Position numbers and translations under genes: made by a program | Shown here: positions 1 through 9,593 of the stretch, one piece after another | Layout: every line of letters begins with the position of its first letter | How positions within the stretch are numbered: the stretch's first letter is position 1 | Notes under the pieces: model-generated | Database searches by the model: none | Told to the model about the DNA's origin: nothing | Seen by the model: only the letters and a program-made list of their open reading frames with translations | Assembly: GCA_028290665.1 (NCBI GenBank) | Contig: JAQGJK010000023.1 | Coordinates: 1 to 64,000, forward strand | Direction of reading: 5' to 3' | DNA from: Devosia sp. | Lineage (GTDB): Bacteria > Pseudomonadota > Alphaproteobacteria > Rhizobiales > Devosiaceae | Length of the DNA: 64,000 bases

Positions 1-1110
1 ACCGACAACATTCATCGCTCGGCAATGTATTCAGGTCGCATTCAGGGGCGGGGGCCGCGGTATTGTCCGTCGATCGAGGACAAGGTGGTGCGGTTTGCGG
101 ATCGCGATACGCACCAGATTTTCCTCGAGCCGGAGGGACTTGACGACAGTACGGTTTATCCGAATGGGCTGTCGACCTCACTTCCCGAGGACGTGCAGCT
201 GGAGTTCCTTCGGACTATGCCGGGACTAGAGACTGTCAGCATCGTTCGTCCGGGGTACGCAATTGAGTATGACTACGTCGATCCGCGTGCGATTTCGGCG
301 ACGCTAGAGCTAAAAGCGTTGCCGGGGCTGTTTCTGGCGGGACAGATCAACGGAACGACGGGTTATGAAGAGGCGGGTGCGCAGGGGCTGCTTGCCGGGA
401 TCAATGCCGCGCGTCGTGCGAGCAACGAGACCCAGTTGGTACTATCGCGGACCGAAAGTTATACCGGCGTAATGATTGACGACCTGGTGACGCGGGGAGT
501 TTCGGAGCCGTATCGGATGTTCACTTCACGTGCCGAGTACCGGCTGCATCTGCGATCGGATAATGCCGACCAGCGACTGACTGATATTGGTATCGCCCAT
601 GGTGTCGTTAGCGAACCACGGATTGAACTGTTCCAGACCAAGGCTGCGGCGCTGGCGGCTGGGCGGAAGTCGTTGGAACAAAATGTGATTTCATCAAGTG
701 CCGGCAAGGCCGCTGGATTGAACGTCAACCAGGACGGGCGAATGCGATCTGCTTTCGATCTGCTGTCTTATCCGGAAATCAAGTCAGAAGACATTATCCG
801 GATATGGCCGATGCTAGCTAACATTCCTTCAGACATCATGGATCAGCTAACAGTCGAAGCCCAATACGCCGTATATCTCGATCGCCAGCGGCGGGACATT
901 GACGCGGTGCGACGGGATGAAGCTTCGCCGATCCCAGGCTGGATGAATTATGATGAGTTGCCTGGGCTGTCGGGTGAGTTACGGCAGAAGCTGTCGGCTG
1001 GTCGACCGGGCACGCTGGCGCAGGCACAGCGTATCGAAGGGATGACGCCGGCCGCGGCGACTCTGATCCTTTCGGTAACGAAACGCGGTCAACAGCGAAA
1101 ATCGGCGTGA
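1..1110 (+). CDS. mnmG: tRNA uridine-5-carboxymethylaminomethyl modification enzyme MnmG, C-terminal part
   Basis: MnmG (GidA) is the FAD- and NADH-dependent partner of MnmE that modifies the wobble uridine U34 of certain tRNAs in the cytoplasm. The frame is open from base 1, so the N-terminal dinucleotide-binding part lies outside the window and only about 369 residues are seen. Family blocks visible are [12 protein letters not shown] near residue 119 of the fragment (FAD contact), [17 protein letters not shown] near residue 174, and the C-terminal helical domain that binds MnmE. The TGA overlaps the GTG of rsmG by four bases, the classic gidA-gidB coupling found near many bacterial origins. 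Confidence 0.97.
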   Translation, partial: TDNIHRSAMYSGRIQGRGPRYCPSIEDKVVRFADRDTHQIFLEPEGLDDSTVYPNGLSTSLPEDVQLEFLRTMPGLETVSIVRPGYAIEYDYVDPRAISATLELKALPGLFLAGQINGTTGYEEAGAQGLLAGINAARRASNETQLVLSRTESYTGVMIDDLVTRGVSEPYRMFTSRAEYRLHLRSDNADQRLTDIGIAHGVVSEPRIELFQTKAAALAAGRKSLEQNVISSSAGKAAGLNVNQDGRMRSAFDLLSYPEIKSEDIIRIWPMLANIPSDIMDQLTVEAQYAVYLDRQRRDIDAVRRDEASPIPGWMNYDELPGLSGELRQKLSAGRPGTLAQAQRIEGMTPAAATLILSVTKRGQQRKSA

Positions 1111-1748
1111 CCATAGCTTCGGAACTGGCCGAGCGCTATGTCAGGCAGGGCTCAGCCGATGCGATTGCTGCCGATCTTCAAGCGTTTTGGTCTCTGCTCA
1201 CGAAGTGGAACGTGACGCAGAATCTTGTTTCACGTGAAACAATCGATCAGTTCTGGCAGCGGCATGTCGCTGACTCGCTGCAGTTGCTCCCACTGATAGC
1301 CGAAACCGATAGAACAATTCTAGATTTTGGCAGCGGGGGCGGCTTCCCTGCTTTGCCTCTAGCAATCGCGTTGAAGACCACGGCGATAAAATTTGACCTT
1401 TATGAACCCGTGCAAAAGAAAGCCGCGTTCCTTCGTATGGTGGCTCGTGAACTCAGTCTACCGGTGAAAGTCCACAACACTCGACTTGAGCTGCGTGATT
1501 CACGTGAAACACCGCCTGACCTACTCACCGCCCGTGCAGTAGCGCCGCTAACGGAGCTGAACCGGCTGATTCACCCCTATTTCGGCGCCACCACGCACGC
1601 GCTCTTTCCAAAGGGCCGCGAACATGGTCAAGAGATAGTGCAGTCGGAATTACAGTGGCAACACGACATCATCGCTCACCAAAGCGATACCGACGCGGCG
1701 TCGGCAATTCTTGAAATCAGGAATTTGCGGTCGATATCAAAGACTTAG
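1107..1748 (+). CDS. rsmG: 16S rRNA (guanine-527-N7) methyltransferase RsmG
   Basis: RsmG (GidB) is a SAM-dependent methyltransferase that makes m7G527 in 16S rRNA; its loss gives low-level streptomycin resistance in many bacteria. The 213-residue product has the usual family length. The SAM-binding motif [19 protein letters not shown], sits near residues 71-88. The GTG start overlaps the mnmG stop (GTGA), so translation is probably coupled. Two parS-type palindromes lie inside the coding region (1226-1241 and 1496-1511), so the gene carries a second, non-coding role as a partition site. Confidence 0.95.
   Translation: MTIASELAERYVRQGSADAIAADLQAFWSLLTKWNVTQNLVSRETIDQFWQRHVADSLQLLPLIAETDRTILDFGSGGGFPALPLAIALKTTAIKFDLYEPVQKKAAFLRMVARELSLPVKVHNTRLELRDSRETPPDLLTARAVAPLTELNRLIHPYFGATTHALFPKGREHGQEIVQSELQWQHDIIAHQSDTDAASAILEIRNLRSISKT
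1226..1241. other. parS: parS centromere site 1 (perfect consensus)
   Basis: The 16-base palindrome TGTTTCACGTGAAACA matches the bacterial parS consensus TGTTNCACGTGAAACA at every position. It lies within rsmG, about 0.5 kb upstream of parA and 1.3 kb upstream of parB, whose product loads at such sites and spreads as a CTP-dependent clamp. Confidence 0.92.
1496..1511. other. parS: parS centromere site 2 (one mismatch)
   Basis: TGATTCACGTGAAACA matches the parS consensus in 15 of 16 positions, with A for T at position 3; the core CACGTG and the right half are intact. It lies 270 bp from site 1, also inside rsmG. Two sites close together suggest a parS cluster next to its own parAB genes. Confidence 0.8.
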
Positions 1749-1766
1749 TCAGTCGGAGGCGGATTG

Positions 1767-2564
1767 ATGGCGCGAATTCTTACGCTCGCCAACCAGAAGG
1801 GCGGGGTCGGTAAAACTACGACGGCGATCAATCTCGCAACTGCTTTGGCGGCGATCGGCGAACGGGTGTTGATTCTCGATCTCGATCCGCAGGGCAATGC
1901 TTCCACCGGATTGGGATTGGCCCGGCAGGACCGAGGATTATCGAGCTCGGAGCTCATGCTTGGCGAAACGACGATTGCCGAAGCTGCGGTGGCGACGAGC
2001 GTGCCGAATGTCTCGATCATTCCCTCGACAATGGATCTGCTTGGCGTCGAGCAGGCAATCTATCGCGATGGCGACCGGGCCTTCAAATTGCGCGACGCGT
2101 TTCGTGGGCTGTCGGCGCTGACGATCAACAACCAGCCGGTCAGCTATGTGCTAATCGATTGTCCGCCGTCGCTTAATCTCCTGACCATCAACGCGCTGAC
2201 TGCGGCTGATGCGGTGCTAGTGCCGTTGCAATGCGAGTTTTTTGCACTCGAGGGTTTAAGCCAACTGCTTCAAACTATTGAGCAAATCCGGACGACGCTT
2301 AATCCGCGGTTGTCGATCCAGGGCATCGTCATGACCATGTTCGATCAGCGCAACAATCTCAGTGCGCAGGTGATGGCAGACGTGCGCAGAGAACTCGGAT
2401 CGCTGGTTTACGAGACGGTGATCCCGCGCAACGTGCGCTTAAGCGAGGCGCCGTCCTATGGCAAGCCGGCGCTATTGTACGATCTCAAATGTGCCGGCAG
2501 CCAGGCGTATCTGCGGCTGGCGACGGAAGTGATCCGGCGCGAACGGCAGTTGCAGGCGGCGTAG
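1767..2564 (+). CDS. parA: Chromosome partitioning ATPase ParA (Soj)
   Basis: ParA is the Walker-type ATPase that binds DNA non-specifically and moves ParB-parS complexes during chromosome segregation. The deviant Walker A motif KGGVGKTT is near residues 11-18, and DLDPQGNAS follows near residue 40, typical of MinD/ParA proteins. The length of 265 residues fits chromosomal ParA. ATG at 1767 is chosen over TTG at 1764 because GGAGG at 1754-1758 is better spaced from it. The gene lies between rsmG with its parS sites and parB, and is probably cotranscribed with both. Confidence 0.95.
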   Translation: MARILTLANQKGGVGKTTTAINLATALAAIGERVLILDLDPQGNASTGLGLARQDRGLSSSELMLGETTIAEAAVATSVPNVSIIPSTMDLLGVEQAIYRDGDRAFKLRDAFRGLSALTINNQPVSYVLIDCPPSLNLLTINALTAADAVLVPLQCEFFALEGLSQLLQTIEQIRTTLNPRLSIQGIVMTMFDQRNNLSAQVMADVRRELGSLVYETVIPRNVRLSEAPSYGKPALLYDLKCAGSQAYLRLATEVIRRERQLQAA

Positions 2565-2580
2565 GGGAGGATATGTGCCG

Positions 2581-3444
2581 ATGAACGATAAACCTTCGCG
2601 ACTTGGCCGGGGCCTCGCGGCGCTGATCGGCGATATGGCACCGACGGACAGCGCGCGCGGTCCGGAAGCCGGCGTGCGGCGTGTACCCCTTGCGCAGATT
2701 ACTGCCAATCGGCAGAACCCGCGGCGGGATTTTGCGCCCGAAGCGCTGGCGGAACTGGCCAATTCGATCCGTGAGAAGGGCATCATGCAGCCGCTGCTGG
2801 TGCGGCCCGCGCATGACGATCCGCAAAAGTACGAAATCATCGCCGGTGAGCGACGCTGGCGGGCGGCACAGCAGGCCGGCCTCCATGAAGTGCCGGTAAT
2901 CGTTCGCGATGTCGGCGACAAGGAAGCGCTAGAGCTTGCCATCATCGAAAACGTGCAGCGCGCCGATCTCAACCCGGTCGAGGAATCGCAGGGTTATGAT
3001 CAGTTGATGCAGCAATTCGGCTATACCCAGCAGGATCTGGCGCAGGTGATTGGCAAATCCAGAAGCCACGTCGCCAACACCCTGCGGTTGATGAAATTGC
3101 CGACGGAAGTCCTGGAAATGCTGGCGCGCGGCGAATTGTCCGCCGGGCATGCACGAACGTTGATCACCGCCGAGGATCCCGTGGCGATGGCCTGGCAGAT
3201 CGTTAGCGCCGGGCTGTCCGTGCGCCAGGCCGAGAGCCTCAACCCGAGCGTCGGCGTGCCGCGCCGCCGTCGGCCTGCCGGGGTCGGGAAAGACACGGAT
3301 ACGCTGGCGGTGGAGAAGCGCTTGTCGGACGCGCTGGGGCTGACGGTGACGCTGCACCATCAGGAGGGGAGCGGCGGGAAAATGGAAATCCGTTATCGCA
3401 CGCTCGAGCAACTCGATGACGTCTGCCAGCGTCTGGGGGTCTGA
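2581..3444 (+). CDS. parB: Chromosome partitioning protein ParB (Spo0J)
   Basis: ParB is the parS-binding CTPase clamp that forms the partition complex. The N-terminal ParB/Srx domain carries the CTP-binding block GERRWRAAQQAG near residue 90, and is followed by the helix-turn-helix QDLAQVIGKSRSHVANTLRL that reads parS, then a C-terminal dimerisation region. The 287 residues match the usual size. ATG at 2581 is preferred over GTG at 2575 because the strong GGGGAGG at 2564-2570 is well spaced from it. It follows parA by 16 bp and is convergent with holA. Confidence 0.95.
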   Translation: MNDKPSRLGRGLAALIGDMAPTDSARGPEAGVRRVPLAQITANRQNPRRDFAPEALAELANSIREKGIMQPLLVRPAHDDPQKYEIIAGERRWRAAQQAGLHEVPVIVRDVGDKEALELAIIENVQRADLNPVEESQGYDQLMQQFGYTQQDLAQVIGKSRSHVANTLRLMKLPTEVLEMLARGELSAGHARTLITAEDPVAMAWQIVSAGLSVRQAESLNPSVGVPRRRRPAGVGKDTDTLAVEKRLSDALGLTVTLHHQEGSGGKMEIRYRTLEQLDDVCQRLGV

Positions 3445-3504
3445 GCACCGCTAACACGTTGTTTGACCTTGTGCTTCGCGGTACCGACCTTCACTGCTCT
3501 AGGC

Positions 3505-4512
3505 TTAAGCCTGGGCGGCGGTCTGGCAGATCGAGTGGAGGACACGGCGCAAGGTTACTTCAGCGAGAGCCGGGGTTTTCCGCGATTCGGCAGTGGCCGC
3601 GAGGACGCGCTGCGTGCCGCGGGACAGCATATCGTCGCGCCAGAGCCGCAATTGCTGGGTCATGGTGGCTTCGCGCGAAAAATGCGGGCGCGGGCGGGCA
3701 TTGCGGATAGCGTCGGCAGGGGACTGACCACCATCGACCTCGACCCGCAGTCGACGCAAAAATCGCAGATGATTGAGCATCATTGCAAGCAGGAACTGCA
3801 CGTCGGTGCCGCCGCGCAGCGCCCGGGCGAGCGCGGTTTCGAGATTTTCAGCGTGACCCGAGCCGGCCGCGTCGAGCACTTCGTCGACAGCGAGCGCGCC
3901 GTTGTCGGCGCAAAGCAGCAGCACGTCGGCACGCGTAATTCGGCCGGTATCGCCAGCGAACAGCACGAGCTTTTCGAGTTCGCTGCGGGTGATTTCGCGG
4001 TCATTGCCGAGCAAATCCTGCAGCGTCGTGATGGCGTCGGGGTCGGCAGCGATACGAGCTTCGGCGAATCGATCACGGATGACGCGTTCGAGGGCTTTGC
4101 CGCTATCGGCGTAACAGGGCAGTGTGCGCCCGGATTTTGATGCTTCGACGGTTGCCCGCACGGCATCGCGCGGGGCGAGGGAATCGGCTTCGACGATGAT
4201 GACGGCATTGCCGGGATCGGCAAGAATGGCAGTCAGTACCGGGGCAAAGCCTTTGCCCGCATCGCGCAGGCGAATGATGCGGCGGTCGCCGAACAGCGAC
4301 TCGGAGCGGGCTTCAAGGGCCAGCTGGCCAGGGTCGCCGGTGCCATCGAGGGCAATGATTTCAACGGGTTCGCGGCCGGCCAACGATGCGGACAGGGTCC
4401 GCGACATTTCGCGGACCAAGCCGGCGTCCGGGCCATAAATCAGAAACACACCCGCCTTCAAGTCGGGACGTTCGACGAAACGCTGGACGTCGCCAGCCTT
4501 GAGCGCCGTCAT
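3505..4512 (-). CDS. holA: DNA polymerase III subunit delta
   Basis: HolA is the delta subunit of the clamp loader, which opens the beta sliding clamp. The 335-residue protein begins with the family-type MTALKAGDVQRFV segment and has FLIYGPDAGLVRE near residues 23-35, the degenerate nucleotide-binding loop seen in delta subunits, then the AAA+ lid and a C-terminal collar. It is the last gene of the minus-strand leuS-lptE-holA unit, only three bases after lptE; that order is common in alphaproteobacteria. Its stop lies inside a 12-bp palindrome at 3501-3512 between convergent parB and holA. Confidence 0.9.
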   Translation of the reverse strand: MTALKAGDVQRFVERPDLKAGVFLIYGPDAGLVREMSRTLSASLAGREPVEIIALDGTGDPGQLALEARSESLFGDRRIIRLRDAGKGFAPVLTAILADPGNAVIIVEADSLAPRDAVRATVEASKSGRTLPCYADSGKALERVIRDRFAEARIAADPDAITTLQDLLGNDREITRSELEKLVLFAGDTGRITRADVLLLCADNGALAVDEVLDAAGSGHAENLETALARALRGGTDVQFLLAMMLNHLRFLRRLRVEVDGGQSPADAIRNARPRPHFSREATMTQQLRLWRDDMLSRGTQRVLAATAESRKTPALAEVTLRRVLHSICQTAAQA

Positions 4513-4515
4513 GGC

Positions 4516-5013
4516 TTAGCGGGCAGCGAGGGCGGCGATCAGGCTGAGGCGGATCGAGTCAGCGACGGCTTTAGCGGCACGTTCGCCGGCTTCACCGGCT
4601 GCGCTGCGACCGGCCAGGACCTGTGGGCTACTTTCGTAACTGGCGGTAGCATCGCGGGTGCCGGATGCGATGACGGTGTCGCCGCGGCTCAGCGAATAAC
4701 TGGCGACCGCAGTCGCTTCATAGGACTGGAAGCTGTTGCCAACGCTCGATTCGGTGAGTTTCCGCGTCGAGACGCGGACCCGCACAAGCAGCACCGGCGC
4801 GTCGATCGCGGTAGATTCGCCGAGGCTAAGCGCCAGTTCCTGATAGACGATCTGCTCGAGACGACTGCTGGGTTTGGCATAAGCAATGGCGTAGCGCGTC
4901 GGCGCAGCGATATCACCGTAGACTGGGGCCATGGTACAGCCGGAAATCATGGCGGTGGCCATAATTCCGAGCGCCATCAGTACGTTACGAGCGGTTTTCC
5001 TAGACAACGACAT
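4516..5013 (-). CDS. lptE: LPS-assembly lipoprotein LptE
   Basis: LptE is the outer-membrane lipoprotein that plugs the LptD barrel and helps place lipopolysaccharide on the cell surface. The 165-residue product starts with a lipoprotein signal: a basic N-terminus, a hydrophobic stretch and the lipobox ISGC, with Cys26 as the expected acylation site, then MAPVYGD. The rest resembles the alphaproteobacterial LptE/RlpB type, including a stretch starting [14 protein letters not shown]. It overlaps leuS by 14 bp and is followed at once by holA. The lipobox and the position between leuS and holA carry most of the weight, because the family is poorly conserved. Confidence 0.85.
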   Translation of the reverse strand: MSLSRKTARNVLMALGIMATAMISGCTMAPVYGDIAAPTRYAIAYAKPSSRLEQIVYQELALSLGESTAIDAPVLLVRVRVSTRKLTESSVGNSFQSYEATAVASYSLSRGDTVIASGTRDATASYESSPQVLAGRSAAGEAGERAAKAVADSIRLSLIAALAAR

Positions 5014-7621
5014 TGACGATCCTGTCTGGTACGACGATCACTTTACGGGGCGGCTTGCCATCCAGCATGCGGGCAACGGCTTCGAGTGACAAGGCCTGTT
5101 TGATAACCTCGGCTTCCGGCGTTCCCTTGGCGACGGTAATTTCATCACGACGTTTGCCGTTTACCTGAACGGGCATGACGACGGTATCGTCTACGAGCAA
5201 AGCAGGATCGACGGTCGGCCAAGGGGCGTCGACGACCATGCCGGGCTTGCCAAGGGCCTGCCAGCAGGTCTCGGCGAGGTGTGGCATCATCGGGGCTACG
5301 AGCTGAATCAGGCGTTCAATCGCCTCGCGCAGGGCGGCCAGCGCCTCCGGCCCCGGTGCCGCTTCGACAGCGGGAATGAAGCGGGAAATAGCGTTGGCGA
5401 GTTCGTAGATATTGGCCACGGCGCGGTTGAAGCGCAGGCCTTCGATATCCTCAGCGACGCGCTGCACGGCGCGGTGGGCGCTTTTGCGGATGTCGAGAAT
5501 GGCCGCTGGATTTTCGGCGACGGGGGCGAATGGCGCGGGCCGGACGAAGATGGCGAGGGCATCCTGCACCAGCTTCCAGATGCGCTGCTGAAAGCGGCCG
5601 GCGCCTTCGATGCCGGCTTCGGTCCATTGCACGTCGCGCTCGGGCGGGGAGTCAGAGAGCATGAACCAGCGGGCGGTATCCGCGCCATAGGTCCCGACGA
5701 TCTCATCGGGATCGATGACGTTTTTCTTCGATTTGCTCATCTTTTCGACCGAGCCAATGATGATCGGCGTTTCGGTACGGATGTGCATGGCCGAGCGCGT
5801 CTCGCCGGCGGTGGCAACCAGAACTTCGGCCGGCGGCACCCAATCGCCTTCGTGGTTGCGATAGGTTTCGTGGGTGACCATGCCTTGCGTGAATAACCCG
5901 GCGAACGGCTCGTCGATGGCGAGGTGGCCGGTGGCCTTCATGGCGCGGGTGAAGAAGCGCGAGTAGAGCAGGTGCAGGATCGCGTGCTCGACGCCGCCGA
6001 TATACTGATCAACCGGTAGCCAGGCATTGGCGATTGTTGGATCGGTCGGGGTGTCGGCGTGTGGCGCGGTGAAGCGGGCGTAATACCACGAGCTATCGAC
6101 GAAGGTGTCCATGGTGTCGGTTTCGCGCCGCGCGGCGTGGCCGCATTGCGGGCAGGGGACGTTTTTCCAGGTCGGGTGGCGGTCGAGCGGGTTGCCGGGC
6201 GAATTGAATTCGACATCGGTCGGCAATTCAACCGGCAGGTCCTTTTTAGGGACCGGGATGGTGCCACAGACTTCGCAGTGGATGATCGGGATCGGGCAGC
6301 CCCAGTAGCGCTGGCGGGAGATGCCCCAGTCGCGCAGGCGGTAATTGATTTCGACCTGGCTCTGGGGGGCGCCGGCGATCTGACGTTCGGCGAAATACGC
6401 GGCGATGCGGCGCTTCGCGTCCTCGATCGGCAGGCCATCGAGAAATTCGGAGTGAAAAATGCTGCCGGGGCCGGTGTAGGCCTCGTCGGCGACGGTAAAG
6501 GTCTCGGGTTCGGCATCGGGGGGCAGGACCACCGGGATGACCGGCAGGCCATATTTTCGGGCGAAATCGAGATCGCGCTGATCATGGGCCGGGCAGCCGA
6601 AAATGGCGCCGGTGCCGTATTCCATCAGCACGAAATTGGCGATGTAGACCGGCAGGGTTGCATCCGGCTTCACCGGGTGTTTAACCCGCAGGCCGGTGTT
6701 GATGCCGAGCTTTTCGGCCTTGTCGATGGCTTCCGTCGCGGTGCCGATGCGATGGGCTTCGGCGATAAAGGCGGTGATCGCGGGATTGGCCGCGGCCAAG
6801 TCCTTCGACAACGGATGGTCAGGCGACAGGGCAAGGAAGCTCGCGCCGAAGATAGTGTCGGGGCGGGTGGTGAAGACTTCGATGGCGGTCGCAGCGACGG
6901 GGCCGGGGACGAGTTCGAACTGCAAGCGGAGGCCTTCGGACTTGCCGATCCAGTTGCGCTGCATGACGCGCACTTTTTCCGGCCAGTTGGTGAGGCCATC
7001 AAGCCCGGTCAGCAGTTCCTCGGCGAAATCGGTGATCTTGAAGAACCACTGGGTCAGTTCGCGCTGTTCGACCAGCGCACCGGAGCGCCAGCCGCGGCCA
7101 TCGATGACTTGCTCGTTGGCGAGCACGGTCATGTCGACCGGATCCCAGTTGACCTTCGAAAGCTTGCGAGTGACGAGGCCGGCGGCGAGAAAATCGATGA
7201 ACATCGCCTGCTGATGCCGATAATAGCTCGGATCGCAAGTGGCGATCTCGCGGCTCCAGTCGAGCGCCAGGCCCATGGATTTGAGCTGGGCCTTCATCGA
7301 GGCGATGTTCTGGTAGGTCCAGGCGGCGGGGTGGACGCCGCGTTCCATGGCGGCATTCTCGGCCGGCATGCCGAAGGCATCCCAGCCCATCGGATGAAGG
7401 ACGTTGCGGCCCATGGCGCGGTGGTAGCGCGCCACCACGTCACCCATGGCGTAGTTGCGCACGTGGCCCATATGGATGCGGCCGGAAGGGTAAGGGAACA
7501 TTTCGAGCACGTAATAGCGCTCGCGCGGATCATCGTTCCGGGATTCAAAACTGCGGCTCGACTCCCACCGGGCCTGCCAGTGGGGTTCCATTTCGCGCGG
7601 ATTATAGCGTTCGACGCTCAC
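5000..7621 (-). CDS. leuS: Leucyl-tRNA synthetase
   Basis: LeuS is the class I aminoacyl-tRNA synthetase for leucine, with an editing domain that clears mischarged tRNA. The 873-residue protein has the HIGH-type motif in [15 protein letters not shown] near residues 47-61, the KMSKS motif in [13 protein letters not shown] in the second half, and a zinc-ribbon-like CEVCG...CPQCG insertion before the catalytic C-terminal half. Length is normal. It is the first gene of the minus-strand leuS-lptE-holA operon and is divergent from the YggS-like gene across a 99-bp spacer. Confidence 0.98.
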   Translation of the reverse strand: MSVERYNPREMEPHWQARWESSRSFESRNDDPRERYYVLEMFPYPSGRIHMGHVRNYAMGDVVARYHRAMGRNVLHPMGWDAFGMPAENAAMERGVHPAAWTYQNIASMKAQLKSMGLALDWSREIATCDPSYYRHQQAMFIDFLAAGLVTRKLSKVNWDPVDMTVLANEQVIDGRGWRSGALVEQRELTQWFFKITDFAEELLTGLDGLTNWPEKVRVMQRNWIGKSEGLRLQFELVPGPVAATAIEVFTTRPDTIFGASFLALSPDHPLSKDLAAANPAITAFIAEAHRIGTATEAIDKAEKLGINTGLRVKHPVKPDATLPVYIANFVLMEYGTGAIFGCPAHDQRDLDFARKYGLPVIPVVLPPDAEPETFTVADEAYTGPGSIFHSEFLDGLPIEDAKRRIAAYFAERQIAGAPQSQVEINYRLRDWGISRQRYWGCPIPIIHCEVCGTIPVPKKDLPVELPTDVEFNSPGNPLDRHPTWKNVPCPQCGHAARRETDTMDTFVDSSWYYARFTAPHADTPTDPTIANAWLPVDQYIGGVEHAILHLLYSRFFTRAMKATGHLAIDEPFAGLFTQGMVTHETYRNHEGDWVPPAEVLVATAGETRSAMHIRTETPIIIGSVEKMSKSKKNVIDPDEIVGTYGADTARWFMLSDSPPERDVQWTEAGIEGAGRFQQRIWKLVQDALAIFVRPAPFAPVAENPAAILDIRKSAHRAVQRVAEDIEGLRFNRAVANIYELANAISRFIPAVEAAPGPEALAALREAIERLIQLVAPMMPHLAETCWQALGKPGMVVDAPWPTVDPALLVDDTVVMPVQVNGKRRDEITVAKGTPEAEVIKQALSLEAVARMLDGKPPRKVIVVPDRIVNVVV

Positions 7622-7720
7622 TATCGGTCGTCCTTGAGGCGCCCGAGATTGCGCCGCGGGGGTTTTTTGGATAGCGGACCATCAACAGAATTTCACCAAC
7701 CGGTCAACAGGGACAAGGCT

Positions 7721-8395
7721 TTGGCAGAGGCGGCTGAGACGGCAGTGGAGCGGCTTGTGGCCATCCGGTCACGTATTGCCCGGGCAAGCGACCGGTTCGG
7801 GCCGCCCCCCGATACGGTGACGCTGGTGGCAGTGTCCAAGACCTTCGGGGCGGCGGCGATCGTGCCGTTCCTCGAGGCGGGGCAACGCGTGTTCGGAGAG
7901 AACCGGGTGCAGGAGGCCGGGGATAAATGGCCCGCGTTCCGGGATTCCTATGACGGCATAGAATTGCATTTGATCGGGCCGTTGCAGAGCAACAAGGTCA
8001 AGGAGGCGGTGGCGCTGTTCGATGTGATCGAGACGCTTGATCGGGAAAAGCTGGCGGTGGCGCTGGCTCAGGAGTTCGGCAAAACCGGGCGAAAGCTGGC
8101 GGTGTTCGTCCAGGTCAATATCGGGGAGGAGCCGCAAAAAGCCGGGATTGCCCCGGCTGAGGCTGTGGCGTTTGTGACGCGGTGCCGGGAGGTGCATGGG
8201 CTCGAGATTGTCGGACTGATGTGCATTCCGCCCGATGGCGTGCCGGCCGGACCGTATTTCGCCAGCCTGGCGATGCTCGGGCGAGCCGCCGGGGTCGGGA
8301 AATTATCGATGGGGATGAGCGGGGATTTCGAGACCGGCATCGCCATGGGCGCGACGCATGTGCGGGTCGGGTCGGCGCTGTTCGGGGCGCGCTAA
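7721..8395 (+). CDS. YggS-family pyridoxal phosphate homeostasis protein
   Basis: This 224-residue protein belongs to the YggS/PROSC (PLPBP) family, single-domain fold-III PLP-binding proteins that buffer PLP in the cytoplasm. Key blocks are LVAVSKTFGAAAI with the PLP-binding lysine near residue 38, FGENRVQEAGDKW, HLIGPLQSNKVKEA, VNIGEEPQKAGI, and the C-terminal LSMGMSGDFETGIAMGATHVRVGSALFG. The start is uncertain: TTG at 7721 gives the family length, and GTG at 7745 is an alternative. The frame stays open far upstream, but that part is antisense to leuS. Its end overlaps the convergent MarR gene by four bases. Confidence 0.93.
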   Translation: MAEAAETAVERLVAIRSRIARASDRFGPPPDTVTLVAVSKTFGAAAIVPFLEAGQRVFGENRVQEAGDKWPAFRDSYDGIELHLIGPLQSNKVKEAVALFDVIETLDREKLAVALAQEFGKTGRKLAVFVQVNIGEEPQKAGIAPAEAVAFVTRCREVHGLEIVGLMCIPPDGVPAGPYFASLAMLGRAAGVGKLSMGMSGDFETGIAMGATHVRVGSALFGAR

Positions 8396-8835
8396 GCGCT
8401 GTCGGCGGCTTTGAGTTTGACGATGATGCGTTCGAGAAAGCTCAGGTAGAGTTCGGCCTCGGCGGGGGCGAGAGCGGCGAGGCCGGTGTCGCTGACTTCG
8501 CGACCGGCAGCGAGGACGTCGGTCAATCCGGCTTCGGCGGGGGGCAAGAGCGATATCAGGGCTGAACGGCCATCGGCAGGGTCGGGATCGCGGCGGATCA
8601 GGCCGTCGCGCTCCATCCGGGTGAGCGTCGCCGCCATGGTCGGCTGCTCGATCGAGGCCAGTTCAGCCAGTTCCTTCTGGGTTTTCGGCGTGCCATCGGC
8701 GAGGCCGAGTAGGATCGGCATGTAGCCCAACGAAAATCCCATCGGCTCGATCCGCCGCTGCAGCGCACGGGCAAACAGCCGAGCGGCGTAGTTGGTGAGG
8801 TAGCCGGCAGAGTCCGGGCGTCGGGAGATTTGCAT
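8392..8835 (-). CDS. MarR-family transcriptional regulator
   Basis: A 147-residue winged helix-turn-helix protein of the MarR family. The recognition region is KTQKELAELASIEQPTMAATLTRMERDGLIRRDPDPADGRS (residues about 51-91), with the wing DPADGRSALISL, flanked by N- and C-terminal helices that would form the dimer. It is divergently arranged with the cytochrome b561 gene, and palindromes in the spacer overlap its own start codon, so it probably represses itself and the neighbour. The ligand is unknown. Confidence 0.9.
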   Translation of the reverse strand: MQISRRPDSAGYLTNYAARLFARALQRRIEPMGFSLGYMPILLGLADGTPKTQKELAELASIEQPTMAATLTRMERDGLIRRDPDPADGRSALISLLPPAEAGLTDVLAAGREVSDTGLAALAPAEAELYLSFLERIIVKLKAADSA

Positions 8836-8869
8836 AGCTTGCTATATAGTTGTATCGCATGCTATGTAA
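8834..8869. promoter_or_regulatory. Candidate MarR operator pair between divergent genes
   Basis: Two palindromes lie in the 64-bp spacer. ATAGC-TT-GCTAT at 8834-8845 is perfect and overlaps the regulator's ATG (8833-8835). TTGTATCGCATGCTATGTAA at 8850-8869 is an imperfect 20-bp palindrome around GCATGC. Both share the half-site GCTAT. Position and symmetry suit a MarR dimer controlling both divergent genes; binding itself is inferred. Confidence 0.55.
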
Positions 8870-8899
8870 CTTGTCATTGGTCGGCTTGGCAAGGATAGT

Positions 8900-9439
8900 A
8901 TGATGGCAATCAAGGGAACTGCGCGGCGCTATGGCGCCATAGCAATCGCGCTGCACTGGGTCAGCGCGCTTGGAATCCTCGTCATGCTGGGCTCGGGCAT
9001 CGCCATGGAGCAAGGGTTGCTCGGCGAACCGGTGCCGGGCGGGGTTATCCTCGCCCATGCAACGCTTGGCTCACTAATTCTGCTGCTGACGGCGATCCGG
9101 TTGGTGTGGTGGCTGGCGTTCGATCGCCGGCCCGAGCCGGTGGCTGGCATTCCGGCGTGGCAGGAGCGGCTGGCGATGATCGTCCATGGGCTGTTGTACC
9201 TGACGATTTTCGTCGCCACGTTGAGCGGGATCAGCACCTTGGTGCTGAGCAGCGCCGTGCCCGCGATCCTCGCCGGCAATCCGGCTCCGGAGTTCGACGG
9301 CATCGGACCATTCTTCGCGCACGGCCTCGCTGGACGCTTCCTGTTGCTGCTGCTGGTCGTGCATATCGGGGCGGCACTGTTTCACCAGTTCGTTCGCCGC
9401 GACCGGTTGCTTGGGCGCATGGGGCTGGGCAGCGTTTGA
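8900..9439 (+). CDS. Cytochrome b561-family membrane protein
   Basis: A 179-residue inner-membrane protein of the bacterial cytochrome b561 (YceJ-like) type, a four-helix diheme b protein that passes electrons to or from quinone. The N-terminus RYGAIAIALHWVSALGILVMLGSGIAM contains the heme-ligand His of helix 1; further histidines sit in LAHATLGSLILL, MIVHGLLYLTIF and LLVVHIGAALFHQFVRRD, the last closing the domain as in the family. Starts at 8900 and 8903 are both possible after AAGGA at 8891. The physiological partner is unknown; the divergent MarR gene suggests inducible expression. Confidence 0.9.
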   Translation: MMAIKGTARRYGAIAIALHWVSALGILVMLGSGIAMEQGLLGEPVPGGVILAHATLGSLILLLTAIRLVWWLAFDRRPEPVAGIPAWQERLAMIVHGLLYLTIFVATLSGISTLVLSSAVPAILAGNPAPEFDGIGPFFAHGLAGRFLLLLLVVHIGAALFHQFVRRDRLLGRMGLGSV

Positions 9440-9593
9440 CGCGGCGTTGATCGGCTGCGATGAAATGTCCGCAGAGCGAAACTATTTGCCATCGAGTCCC
9501 GTTGTTTAGCCCGTAACGGGGACGTGAATGCGGGCGGTAAGCTCCGCTGTCATAGTTCTGACGGCGGTGGTGCCGAACGGATAGGAAAATGCC

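Noticed and set aside
3501-3512. Palindrome AGGCTTAAGCCT at the end of holA as a terminator
   Set aside because: It is only a 6-bp arm without loop or T-run, so it would not make a stable hairpin.
6059-7720. A very long plus-strand open frame that runs into the YggS-like gene
   Set aside because: It is antisense to leuS, whose protein is complete and conserved; the frame is open only because of the G+C-rich codon use.
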